Below are positions 17,545 through 25,653 of a stretch of DNA of 64,000 nt, piece by piece; within the stretch, counting starts at the first letter, position 1, and every line of letters begins with the position of its first letter. The stretch comes from CAVZBW01 sp963773635. GTDB lineage: Bacteria; Actinomycetota; Acidimicrobiia; Acidimicrobiales; RAAP-2. Position numbers and translations under genes: made by a program. The notes below the pieces were generated by a model. It was given only the letters and a program-made list of their open reading frames with translations. It was not told where the DNA came from and made no database searches. The stretch lies in assembly GCA_963773635.1 (NCBI GenBank), contig CAVZBW010000005.1, forward strand, positions 3,038,001 to 3,102,000, in the 5' to 3' direction.

Positions 17545-18329
17545 GCGACTCCTCCACCTATCAAGAGATCCGGGCGCATCTGGCCTACCTGCGTCTGGGT
17601 GCTGCTGCCGAGGCGCTGCCCGGCGAACTCGACCACGCCCGAGAGCACAAGCTCGGCCATAGCGAGTTCTTGCACCGCCTCCTCGAGGTCGAGGTGACCG
17701 CCACCGAGATCAGGCGACGGGCCGGGCTCGAACGCTTCGCTTGTCTGCCGTCCCCCTGGACACTGGACGACTTCGACTTCTCCGCCCAGCCGTCGGTGGA
17801 CAAGAAGCTGATGACCGAGCTCGGCACGCTGCGGTTCCTCGAAGACGCCACCAACGTGCTGTTGATCGGGCCACCCGGCGTCGGCAAGACCATGCTGGCC
17901 GTCGGTCTGGCCCGGGCGTCCATCAACGCCGGCTATCGGACCTACTACACGACGGCCGCCGACCTGGCTGCCCGCTGTCACCGTGCCGCGCTCGAGGGAC
18001 GGTGGGCCACCACCATGCGCTTCTTCGCCGGACCCAGACTCTTGGTCATCGACGAGGTGGGCTACCTGCCCCTCCAGAGCGAAGCGGCTGCCGCCCTGTT
18101 CCAGGTGATCACGCAGCGCTATCTGAAGAGCTCCATCGTCATGACGACCAATCTGGGCGTGGGCTCGTGGGGGAAGATCTTCGACGACCCCATGGTGGCC
18201 GCCGCCATGCTCGACCGCCTCTTGCACCGCAGCGTCGTGTTCAACATCGACGGCGAGAGCTACCGGATGCGCTCGCATCGGGCCCGCACCGAAGGGCTCC
18301 GGAAGGGGGTGACCAAGGTCAAGGAGTAA
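17541..18329 (+). CDS. istB: IS21-family helper ATPase IstB
   Basis: 262 residues of the DnaC-like AAA+ family. It shows Walker A LLIGPPGVGKTMLAVGL, Walker B LLVIDEVGYLP, sensor I IVMTTNLGVGSWGKIF, and the arginine region ending DGESYRMRSHRART. IstB regulates target selection and activates IstA. It appears intact. Confidence 0.95.
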   Translation: MSDSSTYQEIRAHLAYLRLGAAAEALPGELDHAREHKLGHSEFLHRLLEVEVTATEIRRRAGLERFACLPSPWTLDDFDFSAQPSVDKKLMTELGTLRFLEDATNVLLIGPPGVGKTMLAVGLARASINAGYRTYYTTAADLAARCHRAALEGRWATTMRFFAGPRLLVIDEVGYLPLQSEAAAALFQVITQRYLKSSIVMTTNLGVGSWGKIFDDPMVAAAMLDRLLHRSVVFNIDGESYRMRSHRARTEGLRKGVTKVKE

Positions 18330-18480
18330 TCTCGATCCAAACAACTCACCGGTCCGTCAACTGGGGAATTTCGTTGATCGCCCCTGGGGAGTTTCGGAAA
18401 TCGGCGGCATCGAAACGTCAACCGGAGGCCCATCCCGTTGTGGATGGCTGCACGCTGCTCGGGTCAGGTTTCGCGGCCTG

Positions 18481-18513
18481 GTCACAAGGAAGTCACAGGA
18501 CTCGCCCGGACGA
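18481..18513 (+). repeat. Island-end GTCACA repeats (candidate integrase arm sites), right end of island A
   Basis: GTCACAA at 18481-18487 and GTCACA at 18492-18497 are followed by AGGACTCGCCCGGACGA. The 22 bases 18492-18513 recur identically at the right end of island B (27796-27817), in both cases about 110-135 bases before the tRNA-Tyr repeat. A further shared CGGACCCCTCC lies nearer the repeat. Confidence 0.55.
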
Positions 18514-18624
18514 GCCCAGACGGGCCATCATGGACACCACCGACAGGGTGGGTCGAGTGCTTCCTGACCTGGACAGCAACGACTTACGTGGACCCCTCCG
18601 GACCCCTCCGGACTACCGTGTCGT

Positions 18625-18677
18625 GACTGTAAATCTGCCGGCGCAGCCTACGGGGGTTCGAATCCCTCCCGGCCCAC
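18625..18677 (+). repeat. Second copy of the tRNA-Tyr 53-base repeat (junction of islands A and B)
   Basis: Identical to 1591-1643. The 5' half of the tRNA is absent, so this is not a tRNA gene. It is attR of island A and attL of island B. The flanking bases differ from the tRNA on both sides. Confidence 0.93.
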
Positions 18678-18981
18678 CAGGACGATGCCTGTCATTGCAG
18701 AGCCGAAGCCCCGGGAGTCCACCTCTCCGGTCACAAATTGGACACGGTCCCTTGATCGACCACTCTCCGCCACCTCTTCGGTTCGGAGGACGAGATTTCG
18801 AGAGGGCCGGTGAGGAACCAAGCACGGCCGCACGGGGAGTCGTTGATCCTGTAATTGCCATCAGTGTGAATGGGGCGAGGCGGATCGGCGTGCAGTGGCA
18901 GCCCTGGTTGCGACAGCGCATAGAGCGACAAGGTGCCGGGCAAGCGGGGCCTAAGGCGGGAGGCGGTGGTCGAGGCCTGTA
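18678..18981. other. Left end of island B, no convincing gene
   Basis: GTCACAA at 18730-18736 with a nearby GGACAC mirrors the left end of island A. On the minus strand a frame ends TVSNL-stop at 18731, like the VVTNL-stop of the integrase remnant, but the codons before it do not look like a recombinase. On the plus strand about 30 codons ending at 19031 (KRGLRREAVVEACITQLHDE) look protein-like, but they lack a start and overlap the glycosyltransferase end. The stretch is probably decayed mobile DNA. Confidence 0.4.
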
Positions 18982-21111
18982 TCACCCAGCTCCACGACGA
19001 GGGGGTTCTCCAGTCGGGGGAGTGATCGCCGGACTGGCGCCGGCTCCGCCACATGACACACGGACTTCCGCCGCTATCTCCGAGACCATGGTCGCCACTC
19101 GTGGCCAGGCGTGAGCGATGGCTACCTCGACGGCGGCACTGACCAGCGCGGCGCGGAGGCTCCAGTCCCACAGAGCCCGTCCGCATGCCTCGGCGAAGTC
19201 ATCGGCGCTATCGGCTATCAGGAGGTGCTTGCCCGAGGTGACCGGGAGACCCTCCGCCCCTAGTGAGGTACTGACCACCGTCCGCCGGTGACCGAATGCC
19301 TCCAAGATCTTGATCCTGGTCCCGCCACCGGCGCGCAACGGAGCCACGGCGATGGTGGTCGCTTCGTAAATCGGCGTGACCGACCAGGGGTCCCGGACGA
19401 GTATGACCCCATCGCCATCGAGCTCGGCGACGGCCGGACCGATGTGGCTTCCGGCCAGCGCGACCCGGACCTCCCGCCCCATACGCCGCCGCAGGCGGGG
19501 AAGAACCTGACGGCACAACCAGCGCGCGGCGTCTTGGTTCGGCCGGTAGTCGAAGTTGGCCACGAACGCGACGTCTACTGGCTCGGCCCACCCTTCGTTC
19601 CCCCGCATTGGCACAGGATTCGGGAGGACACGCGCGGGCAGATCGGCAAAGCGGGTTCGTAGAGCCGCGACCTCGACGTCACTGGAGGCCAACACGAGGT
19701 CGGCGCGAGGGATCCACTGGTTGGCTATCAACTCCAGCTTGTCGGCGTCGGCCGTCATCAACTGAGCGGCAACGAGATCGTCCTCGTCGAGCCTCCAAAC
19801 GTCGGCCAGCTGCCGCAATGCTTGCGCATCGTCCTCGTCGACGTCCAGGACGACCGGCGGCCGGTGGTCACCCGCCAACCAGGGCTCTGCGAGTGGGGCC
19901 AGGTAGCTACGAGTCACATAGACCAGGTCGGCACGCCCGGACACGAGTTCGACGATGGCCGCCGCCCCCGCCGGCGTCGACCACGTCGAGGCGAACGGGC
20001 GAGGATAAGCGAGCCGGGCGAGATCGCGCTCGGACGAAGTGACGTGCGGGATCCGCCGGAGGAACGGATCAGCGTGGGCGTCTGACAGGACGAGGATCCG
20101 CTCCGCAATCTCCTTGGCCCACGAGGAGACCCTTCCGTAGCCGTAGGGTGCGACCACGAGGGCGACATCACACGTCCTGGCGAGGCCCTCGAGCGCCACC
20201 CCTGCCCGCATGGCCAGGCCGTTGCCCTCGCGGTGCGGAGCCGTCGGCGCTATCAGGACCGCTCTCGGCTTGCGCAGCCGCCGCCCTCCGCTGGTCGCGG
20301 AATGTTGGGGCCAAATAGCCGAACCCAGGGAGAAATTCTGGAAGAACAGGCCGGTGTCCGCCTTCGGCCGCATCACGTCGGGCCCCAGGTCGACGCCAGT
20401 CCTCGGTCCGTCCGACACCGGGAACGGTTTTGGAAGCATGGTGCCGTTCCAACAGACGTAACGGATGTCCCCGCGTTCCATCCAGGTCCGGGCCTCGATG
20501 TCGACCGCCGACAACCAGCGGTCATCGAACTCCATCTGTGTGCGAAGAAGCGACAACGCCCGTCGGGCGCCTTCGTTGCTTATGACGTATGCGTGCAGGC
20601 ACCATGACGGCGACGCCAACACCCTGCACCGCGAATCGGCCACGTTGTCGACATCCATCTGGTTCCCGAGGAAGACGAAGTCGGCATCACGGGGGGTCTC
20701 TGCCCAATACTGCGTTCCGAGGCGCTCGATGTCGGGATGTGGGAGCACGTCGTCCTCGAAAACGAGCAGGTACGATAGCGCTTCGTCGACCACCCGCTCC
20801 CATAGCGCGATCATCGAAAGCGCGCACGCCACCTCGCCCCCGGTGAGGCCGACGTCGAAGTGCAGACCGCGCTGTGCCCCGATGGCCCACGGATCCTCCG
20901 TGGCGCCGTCCAAACCCTCCACCGGGACTATGTCGTCGAACCCCACCTCGCGCAACTTCTGCAAGGAGTGGTCGGCTCGCCAGCCCACGCGCGGCAGGTA
21001 CAGCATGAGCCCGCCGCCGGCCTGCAGCTCGGCAAAGGTGGCGGGCAGCGGCACGAAGAAACAGTACTTTGGGTCGGCGCCGGGGCAAGGAAGAGAGGAA
21101 TGCCCAGGCAT
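18982..21111 (-). CDS. Two-domain glycosyltransferase (GT25-like plus GT4-like)
   Basis: 709 residues from ATG 21111. The N-terminal half (residues about 30-240) is GT25/LPS-glycosyltransferase-like: LREVGFDDIVPVEGLDGAT, GGEVACALSMIALWERVVDE, LSYLLVFEDDVLPHPD with its acidic DD, and WCLHAYVISNEGARRAL. The C-terminal half (about 290-690) is a GT4-type fold: DLVYVTRSYLAPLA, PRADLVLASSDVEVAALR, DVAFVANFDYRPNQDAARWL, PLRAGGGTRIKILEAFGHRR. It probably adds two sugars in succession to an exported glycan or protein. It is divergent from the next gene. Confidence 0.8.
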   Translation of the reverse strand: MPGHSSLPCPGADPKYCFFVPLPATFAELQAGGGLMLYLPRVGWRADHSLQKLREVGFDDIVPVEGLDGATEDPWAIGAQRGLHFDVGLTGGEVACALSMIALWERVVDEALSYLLVFEDDVLPHPDIERLGTQYWAETPRDADFVFLGNQMDVDNVADSRCRVLASPSWCLHAYVISNEGARRALSLLRTQMEFDDRWLSAVDIEARTWMERGDIRYVCWNGTMLPKPFPVSDGPRTGVDLGPDVMRPKADTGLFFQNFSLGSAIWPQHSATSGGRRLRKPRAVLIAPTAPHREGNGLAMRAGVALEGLARTCDVALVVAPYGYGRVSSWAKEIAERILVLSDAHADPFLRRIPHVTSSERDLARLAYPRPFASTWSTPAGAAAIVELVSGRADLVYVTRSYLAPLAEPWLAGDHRPPVVLDVDEDDAQALRQLADVWRLDEDDLVAAQLMTADADKLELIANQWIPRADLVLASSDVEVAALRTRFADLPARVLPNPVPMRGNEGWAEPVDVAFVANFDYRPNQDAARWLCRQVLPRLRRRMGREVRVALAGSHIGPAVAELDGDGVILVRDPWSVTPIYEATTIAVAPLRAGGGTRIKILEAFGHRRTVVSTSLGAEGLPVTSGKHLLIADSADDFAEACGRALWDWSLRAALVSAAVEVAIAHAWPRVATMVSEIAAEVRVSCGGAGASPAITPPTGEPPRRGAG

Positions 21112-21144
21112 GAGGGTCCCCGATAGGGTCAGTCGGCGAGCTGC

Positions 21145-21354
21145 GTGAACAGGGCTACACGATCATCGAGGGCTTCTTGCGCCCGCGATGATCTCCGGCC
21201 CGCCCAGGATGCCCTCTGGCTCCACTACCCCCGACCCGAGGAGTATTTCGCCGACCCCTCCCGGTACGAGGAGCTCGAACCGACCTGGCTCAGCCGCACG
21301 TTCCGAGTCGGGACGGCGAAGCCCTATGCCATCAGCGCTGCCTCGCATAAGTAG
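21145..21354 (+). CDS. Short ORF, possibly a gene remnant
   Basis: 69 codons. The C-terminal 45 residues (QDALWLHYPRPEEYFADPSR, EPTWLSRTFRVGTAKPYA) look like real protein; the first 20 do not. No ribosome site is evident. It could be the tail of a lost glycan-related gene. No family recognised. Confidence 0.25.
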   Translation: MNRATRSSRASCARDDLRPAQDALWLHYPRPEEYFADPSRYEELEPTWLSRTFRVGTAKPYAISAASHK

Positions 21355-21364
21355 AGTCGGCGAC

Positions 21365-22426
21365 GTGGGCGCCCGCGAAGCCGCGAGATCCGACCCTGAC
21401 GCGGCGCCGCGGCGTGAGGCCGGGCATTTCAGCCTCCTCCAGGCGTTCCCCGTGGTGCTGTACACCCTCGATGCCTGGGAGGTCTTCGACCCAGCTTCGG
21501 CTCTGTGGTCCATCGTCGAGGCATTGGCCGGTCGCCCACTGCATCTCCTGGTGGGCGCCACCTGGACACTCGAACAGCCGAATAGCCGAGATCACCACGT
21601 GTCCGGCATTCGAAAAGTCACCGAGAGCATGGACCGAGTGACGATCACCACGTGCTGTACCAAAGCCGAGGTGGCGGCGCTCCAGGCCGAGGGCTTGACT
21701 CCATTGCATTGCTCCAACAACACGCTCGTCCGGGAGGACCTCTTCGTCCCTTCGACCGGTCGTGATCCGACCTTCGATGCCATCTACGACGCCAAGTGGG
21801 CCGACTACAAGCGCCATCACCTGGCGGGAGGCATCCGATCATTGGCCCTGCTTGCAGGGCCGTCCGGCAACCCCCTGCAGGACGCCACCGTTGCCCACGG
21901 CCTGCACGCCTTGGCGGCAGTCAGGCATGCGACATGGATCCGTCGTCCGTGGACCGACAAGTCGGAGTGGCTTTCGCTCGAGGAGGTCAACGCCGCCTAC
22001 AACCGGGCCCGAGTCGGTCTGTGCCTCTCGAGTGTCGAAGGGCCCATGTACGCGAGTATCCAGTATCTGTTGGCAGGACTGCCGGTGGTGACGACTCGCA
22101 ACCTGGGCGGACGCGACGAGTTCCTCGACCCGGCGTACACACGCTGGGTTGACGATGGCCCCGATGCCGTGGCCGACGCGGTGGCCGAGCTGATCGAACT
22201 CGATCTCGATCCGTGGATGATCCGCGAGGCCACGCTTTCCAAGGTGGCAGCCCACCGCAGCCGCATGCAGGAGTGGATGTGCCATCTGATCGAATCAGAA
22301 GGTGGCGACCTCGGACGGTGGGGCCGAGAATGGCCGAAGGGTTTGCGAAACAAGCTCATCGAGCCGGTCTCTTCGGCAGCCGACGTGATCGCCGAAATCA
22401 ACGCAGCCTCAGCCTTCGGACACTGA
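21365..22426 (+). CDS. Glycosyltransferase, GT4-like
   Basis: 353 residues from GTG 21365. TAGAGT lies 7 bases upstream with no Shine-Dalgarno, so I prefer this to the longer frame from 21188. It shows FDAIYDAKWADYKRHHLA, then WLSLEEVNAAYNRARVGLCL, SSVEGPMYASIQYLLAGLPV and VTTRNLGGRDEFLDPAYTRW. The last three form the donor-binding half of a GT-B enzyme (E-G-x4-S-x-Q-x-L-x-A-G-x-P-V). The acceptor and sugar are unknown. Confidence 0.75.
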   Translation: MGAREAARSDPDAAPRREAGHFSLLQAFPVVLYTLDAWEVFDPASALWSIVEALAGRPLHLLVGATWTLEQPNSRDHHVSGIRKVTESMDRVTITTCCTKAEVAALQAEGLTPLHCSNNTLVREDLFVPSTGRDPTFDAIYDAKWADYKRHHLAGGIRSLALLAGPSGNPLQDATVAHGLHALAAVRHATWIRRPWTDKSEWLSLEEVNAAYNRARVGLCLSSVEGPMYASIQYLLAGLPVVTTRNLGGRDEFLDPAYTRWVDDGPDAVADAVAELIELDLDPWMIREATLSKVAAHRSRMQEWMCHLIESEGGDLGRWGREWPKGLRNKLIEPVSSAADVIAEINAASAFGH

Positions 22427-22636
22427 GCCGCTCGAGGTGTCACACTCTGCGAGTTGATCGTCCCTGTTGCCCTCTGAGTTTCCCCCACGCACGGTAGGCC
22501 CCAGGCGCAAGGAGCGCCCCTGACAGTTGGCTGCCGATGAAACCCGGCCACGCCGGGTCACCAGGGCTCGCATAGCGACCTCGGCGAACCCGTTCCCCCT
22601 TCGCCGATGAGACGATGAGACCGATGACTTCGACCG

Positions 22637-23791
22637 TCAGTCCGATAACCTCCTGGCGGATCGATGTGCTACAGCTCGGGCGCGGGCCACGGTGGCCTTG
22701 GCCCGGTACTCCACACGCGATACTCCGAGCTCGGCGAGCTCCTCGTAGCGCTCCGCGCTCTCGGCGAACCGACCCAAGCGGAAGAGGCACGCAGCAAGCC
22801 CGTCAACGGCCCACGTCGTGAAGAGGGCGCGAGGATAGGCGACGACCGCCCCGTCGAGGGCGGCCGGATCCACGGCGGCCAGGCGAGCGAAGAGCTCGAC
22901 CGCCTCGTCGTAACCCCCCTCGCTGACTAGCCGCCGGGCCTGCCACCACCACAACGCTTTGTCCTCTGGAAACAGGACTTGCGCTTCTTCGAGCAGCGCG
23001 TCGAACCGTCCAGTCTCGGCCTGGGACGCAATCAGGCTGAGGTAGGGCAGGACGTGGTCGGGCGGGGTCGGCTCGGTTTTTTTTGTCCGGACCCGAGCGA
23101 CGGCTTCCACCCATGCCCACTCCGCCTCATCGTGGCGGCCCAGGCCAGCGAGGCTGCATCCGAGGTCGTGCCAGAGGTACACGCGGTCGGGATCCACGTC
23201 GAGCTCGCGGCGCAGCAATGCCAGGTTTCGGCGGTACTTGGCATCGAGGTCACCCTCGTAGCCGAAGTGGTCGATCACGAGTCCGCTTGGGGCCACCGCG
23301 CTTAGATCGCCTCCGACGGCCTCGGTCAGGCTGGGCAAAACGGTCTCGTGGATGGCCCCGCGGAAACGGATAGCCGGGGCGCTGCGCCAGAGCCGAAACT
23401 CCCGGTAACCCGTCCAGCCGGGTCGGGGGTGAAGGCACACGGTGCGGGCCGGTGGGCCCGACCGGAGTCGATCCCGGACTGAACGAATGTCTGCCGGCCT
23501 CAGGCGCTCGTCAGCGTCGATGTAGAGGATCCACTCGCCACTGGCGACATCGAGGGCGATGTTGCGCGCCTCGGAGAAATCTCCGGTCCACCTGAACTCG
23601 ACGACTCGGGCACCTTCCTCGGCCGCCAACTGAGCCGAGCCGTCGACGGAGCCGGTGTCGACCACCACCAGCTCGTCAGCGAACGGCCGGATCGATTCGA
23701 AGCATCGTTCGAGGCGGTGGGATTCGTTGCGTACGATCAGCGCCGCGCTCACCAACGGACGGTGCCGATTGGAGTCCTTCACCCTTGGCAT
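22637..23791 (-). CDS. Family 2 glycosyltransferase with TPR region
   Basis: 384 residues. The GT2 N-terminus has VSAALIVRNESHRLERCFES, DELVVVDTGSVDGSAQLA, SEARNIALDVASGEWILYID and ADERL (the D-x-D element). From residue about 190, helical TPR-like repeats follow (YLWHDLGCSLAGLGRHDEAE, DGLAACLFRLGRFAESAERY). GT2-TPR enzymes are common in glycan and peptide-modification islands. The coding strand contains an A8 run (23078-23085) encoding TKK, which is unusual in DNA this GC-rich and could slip. Confidence 0.85.
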   Translation of the reverse strand: MPRVKDSNRHRPLVSAALIVRNESHRLERCFESIRPFADELVVVDTGSVDGSAQLAAEEGARVVEFRWTGDFSEARNIALDVASGEWILYIDADERLRPADIRSVRDRLRSGPPARTVCLHPRPGWTGYREFRLWRSAPAIRFRGAIHETVLPSLTEAVGGDLSAVAPSGLVIDHFGYEGDLDAKYRRNLALLRRELDVDPDRVYLWHDLGCSLAGLGRHDEAEWAWVEAVARVRTKKTEPTPPDHVLPYLSLIASQAETGRFDALLEEAQVLFPEDKALWWWQARRLVSEGGYDEAVELFARLAAVDPAALDGAVVAYPRALFTTWAVDGLAACLFRLGRFAESAERYEELAELGVSRVEYRAKATVARARAVAHRSARRLSD

Positions 23792-23858
23792 AACCCTTGG
23801 CTTCTACGTGGACATTGCTCGGCCATCCGTCGGGCTCGACTACTACGAAGATGTTCGG

Positions 23859-24032
23859 TTATCCGCTATTGCCCGCTGCGGCGGCCGGGCGGTCCGCCAA
23901 GAAACCGTCAATGGAGAAGGACGCCACGACCGGAGCAGCGAAGGCGACCGTAGTTGCGACGCGCTTCACGAACTGCCGCCGGTCGAGCGGAACACGCCCC
24001 AGGACCTCTCGCTCGACGCGGTCTTCGTCCAT
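23859..24032 (-). CDS. Small protein with twin-arginine-type signal, candidate substrate peptide
   Basis: 57 residues from ATG 24032, with GAAGGAGG 7 bases upstream, an unusually good ribosome site. Residues 1-16 are charged (MDEDRVEREVLGRV). DRRQFVKR at 17-24 is a Tat-like motif, followed by a hydrophobic segment VATTVAFAAPVVASFSI and the short tail DGFLADRPAAAAGNSG. It lies 32 bases after the HprK-related kinase gene and is in line with it. Similar tiny Tat-signal proteins accompany PqqD/HprK pairs in other actinobacteria as I recall. A modified or exported peptide is inferred; it could also be a membrane-anchored accessory. Confidence 0.65.
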   Translation of the reverse strand: MDEDRVEREVLGRVPLDRRQFVKRVATTVAFAAPVVASFSIDGFLADRPAAAAGNSG

Positions 24033-24064
24033 CACTCGGCCTCCTTCGATGAGGTGCCGATACG

Positions 24065-24895
24065 TTAACCAAGGAGGGTCTCCACGGCAACCACTGCGGT
24101 GTTCAAGTCCCCGACGGCCATGCGGCCACATGTGGCCGAACCGACGAGGTGGCTCAGGCTGGCTATCCAACCCCGCGGGTGTGGGTCGGGAGTGAACGTC
24201 TGCGTCATGAGAACTCGTACGAGCTCGTACTGGGGAAGGCAACTGAGCGTCGAGGGACCGCCGTGGTTGGCCTCCAGGACGACAATGACATCGACCGGAC
24301 CCGGATCCAACACCCAGGGTAGGCCGAGGTCTGTTGGACCGAGTGCCACGATGCGACCCGAGCGGGTGTCGAAGAACGGTAGGTTCGGCACGATCTGGGC
24401 CAGCTGGGGCAGCAGGACCAGGCTACGGGACTTGAGATGGAACCGGCGGGGAAAGGCCGCCAGCCTTTCGTCGGCCAGGACGGCATACTCGTCACCACTC
24501 ACCTCGAAGCCGTCGATCAGAAGGCGAGCTGCCAACGTCGACTTCCCGGCGTGCTGCTGACCGACGAGCAGGGCCCGCCTGCCCCGGCGCGTCACGGTCA
24601 CCCCGTGTAGCAGCAGGGTGCCTGCGGCCATTGCCGCAAACGCATCGCGATAGGCGATGGCGTAGAAGTGGTCGAGGACGTCCTCGGGCCGGCTCACCCG
24701 ACCCATCGGCCGGCCGTCCCGGACGAGCCGGAAGGAGCGGTCCTCCTCCCAGGCGCCGAGCTCCAGCTTGGTAGTGGCGGGCACTGGCTGCACGGCGTCG
24801 TGGTCCAGGTACCGGAGCTGCTCATGGACGTCTCGGCTGTCCGTCTCGATGAACACCCGGCATGGACCGAGTTGGACCTGGCGTGCCAGGGTCAC
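24065..24895 (-). CDS. HprK-related kinase-like P-loop protein
   Basis: 276 residues from GTG 24895, overlapping the pqqD-like stop by 4 bases (GTGA). The N-terminal part (LGPCRVFIETDSRDVHEQLR) is followed by LLHGVTVTRRGRRALLVGQQ with P-loop HAGKSTLAARLL, then DGFEVSGDEYAVL like the HPr-kinase capsule loop. It resembles the HprK-related proteins found with PqqD-type proteins in exosortase/polysaccharide and lasso-like peptide clusters. It lacks the full HPr kinase C-terminal signature, so its substrate is probably not HPr. A role modifying or handling the neighbouring peptide is inference. Confidence 0.78.
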   Translation of the reverse strand: MTLARQVQLGPCRVFIETDSRDVHEQLRYLDHDAVQPVPATTKLELGAWEEDRSFRLVRDGRPMGRVSRPEDVLDHFYAIAYRDAFAAMAAGTLLLHGVTVTRRGRRALLVGQQHAGKSTLAARLLIDGFEVSGDEYAVLADERLAAFPRRFHLKSRSLVLLPQLAQIVPNLPFFDTRSGRIVALGPTDLGLPWVLDPGPVDVIVVLEANHGGPSTLSCLPQYELVRVLMTQTFTPDPHPRGWIASLSHLVGSATCGRMAVGDLNTAVVAVETLLG

Positions 24896-25194
24896 ACGAT
24901 CAGCCCCTCCTGGCGCAGCTGGGCGAAGCACATCTCGACGTCGGAGGTAGGCGCCTCGGCGAGGTCGAATGCCACCCGGACAGCTTCGACGATCTCCTCG
25001 CGGGAGTTGGCGCCGGTACACAGCTCGAACACCAGTGCCGCGGTGGCATTGAGGAAATGCACCCGGTCCCGGTCGGGCTGGTACACGACCACGCCGTCGG
25101 CGACGTCGTTCACCTCCAAGCCGTCGCCATGCCGGGGGCGCTCAACCAGCCCGGTCACTGGTTCCCGCAACGGCCCGCCTCTCTTCCCCTGCAT
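24892..25194 (-). CDS. PqqD-family peptide chaperone (RRE domain)
   Basis: 100 residues. Residues about 26-100 (LEVNDVADGVVVYQPDRDRV, HFLNATAALVFELCTGANSR, EEIVEAVRVAF, CFAQLRQEGLIV) are the PqqD winged-helix fold, with the classic hydrophobic LNATAALVFEL and C-terminal L-x-x-x-G-L. PqqD/RRE proteins bind leader peptides and hand them to modifying enzymes. It is first in the leftward operon pqqD-like, hprK-like, Tat peptide. Confidence 0.85.
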   Translation of the reverse strand: MQGKRGGPLREPVTGLVERPRHGDGLEVNDVADGVVVYQPDRDRVHFLNATAALVFELCTGANSREEIVEAVRVAFDLAEAPTSDVEMCFAQLRQEGLIV

Positions 25195-25238
25195 GGGCGA
25201 AGACGAACGCCAGCGGCGTAAGTCCGTTCCGCCTTGGC

Positions 25239-25448
25239 TCAGTCATGTGGTCTCGCAATCGGTAGCGCCGACCGGTACGTTAGACGAGACGGCGCGGGTC
25301 GCATCGTGCCTCGCCGGCCAAACGGCCCTTGGGCGGGAAACCACTCGGTGAGCAGCTGAATCCGAGCCACGCACCTCACCAAGACCCAAGTGGCAGGGCG
25401 GTCACCTTCCCGCCGCCAGGCGAGAAGTCGCTCGGTCCCTGCCACCAC
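25239..25448 (-). CDS. Short ORF upstream of the PqqD-like gene
   Basis: 69 codons from GTG 25448, with CTGAGG just upstream. VAGTERLLAWRREGDRPATW, VLVRCVARIQLLTEWF is plausible coding sequence, and the tail is basic. I recognise no family. Position and strand would place it first in the pqqD/hprK operon, but it may be a chance frame. Confidence 0.3.
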   Translation of the reverse strand: MVAGTERLLAWRREGDRPATWVLVRCVARIQLLTEWFPAQGPFGRRGTMRPAPSRLTYRSALPIARPHD

Positions 25449-25653
25449 CGCCTCAGCCAGTGGATCCAGTGATCGAGGCAGATCGAGTCGGGGCGGTTAT
25501 CGTGACGGCCGCCCGTGAGGCGAATGCCCGGCGAACCGACGAGGGTCCGGCGATTTGATGGAGAGGGTGGGTATACGGGGGTTATGGTTGAGGTCGGAGT
25601 GGCAAGCCAGAACTCGGACGGCTGCCGTCCGAGTTGCTGAGGCCCGGCTGGCG

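Larger units (their letters stand above)
16108..18396 (+). mobile_element. IS21-family insertion sequence
   Basis: 2.29 kb carrying istA and istB. The ends are imperfect inverted repeats, each holding two copies of a CTCCCCA/TTCCCCA motif. The left end starts TGAATCTCCCCACCC, then GAAATTCCCCA. The reverse complement of the right end starts CGAAACTCCCCAGGGG, then GAAATTCCCCA. Double terminal binding sites are characteristic of IS21. Confidence 0.9.

Noticed and set aside
18625..18677. A second tRNA-Tyr gene here or at 27920
   Set aside because: The acceptor 5' strand and D-arm are absent; only the 3' repeat is present.
22427..22636. Gene or terminator between the two glycosyltransferases of island B
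   Set aside because: No coding frame; only a weak 7-base stem (22542-22558) without a T tract.
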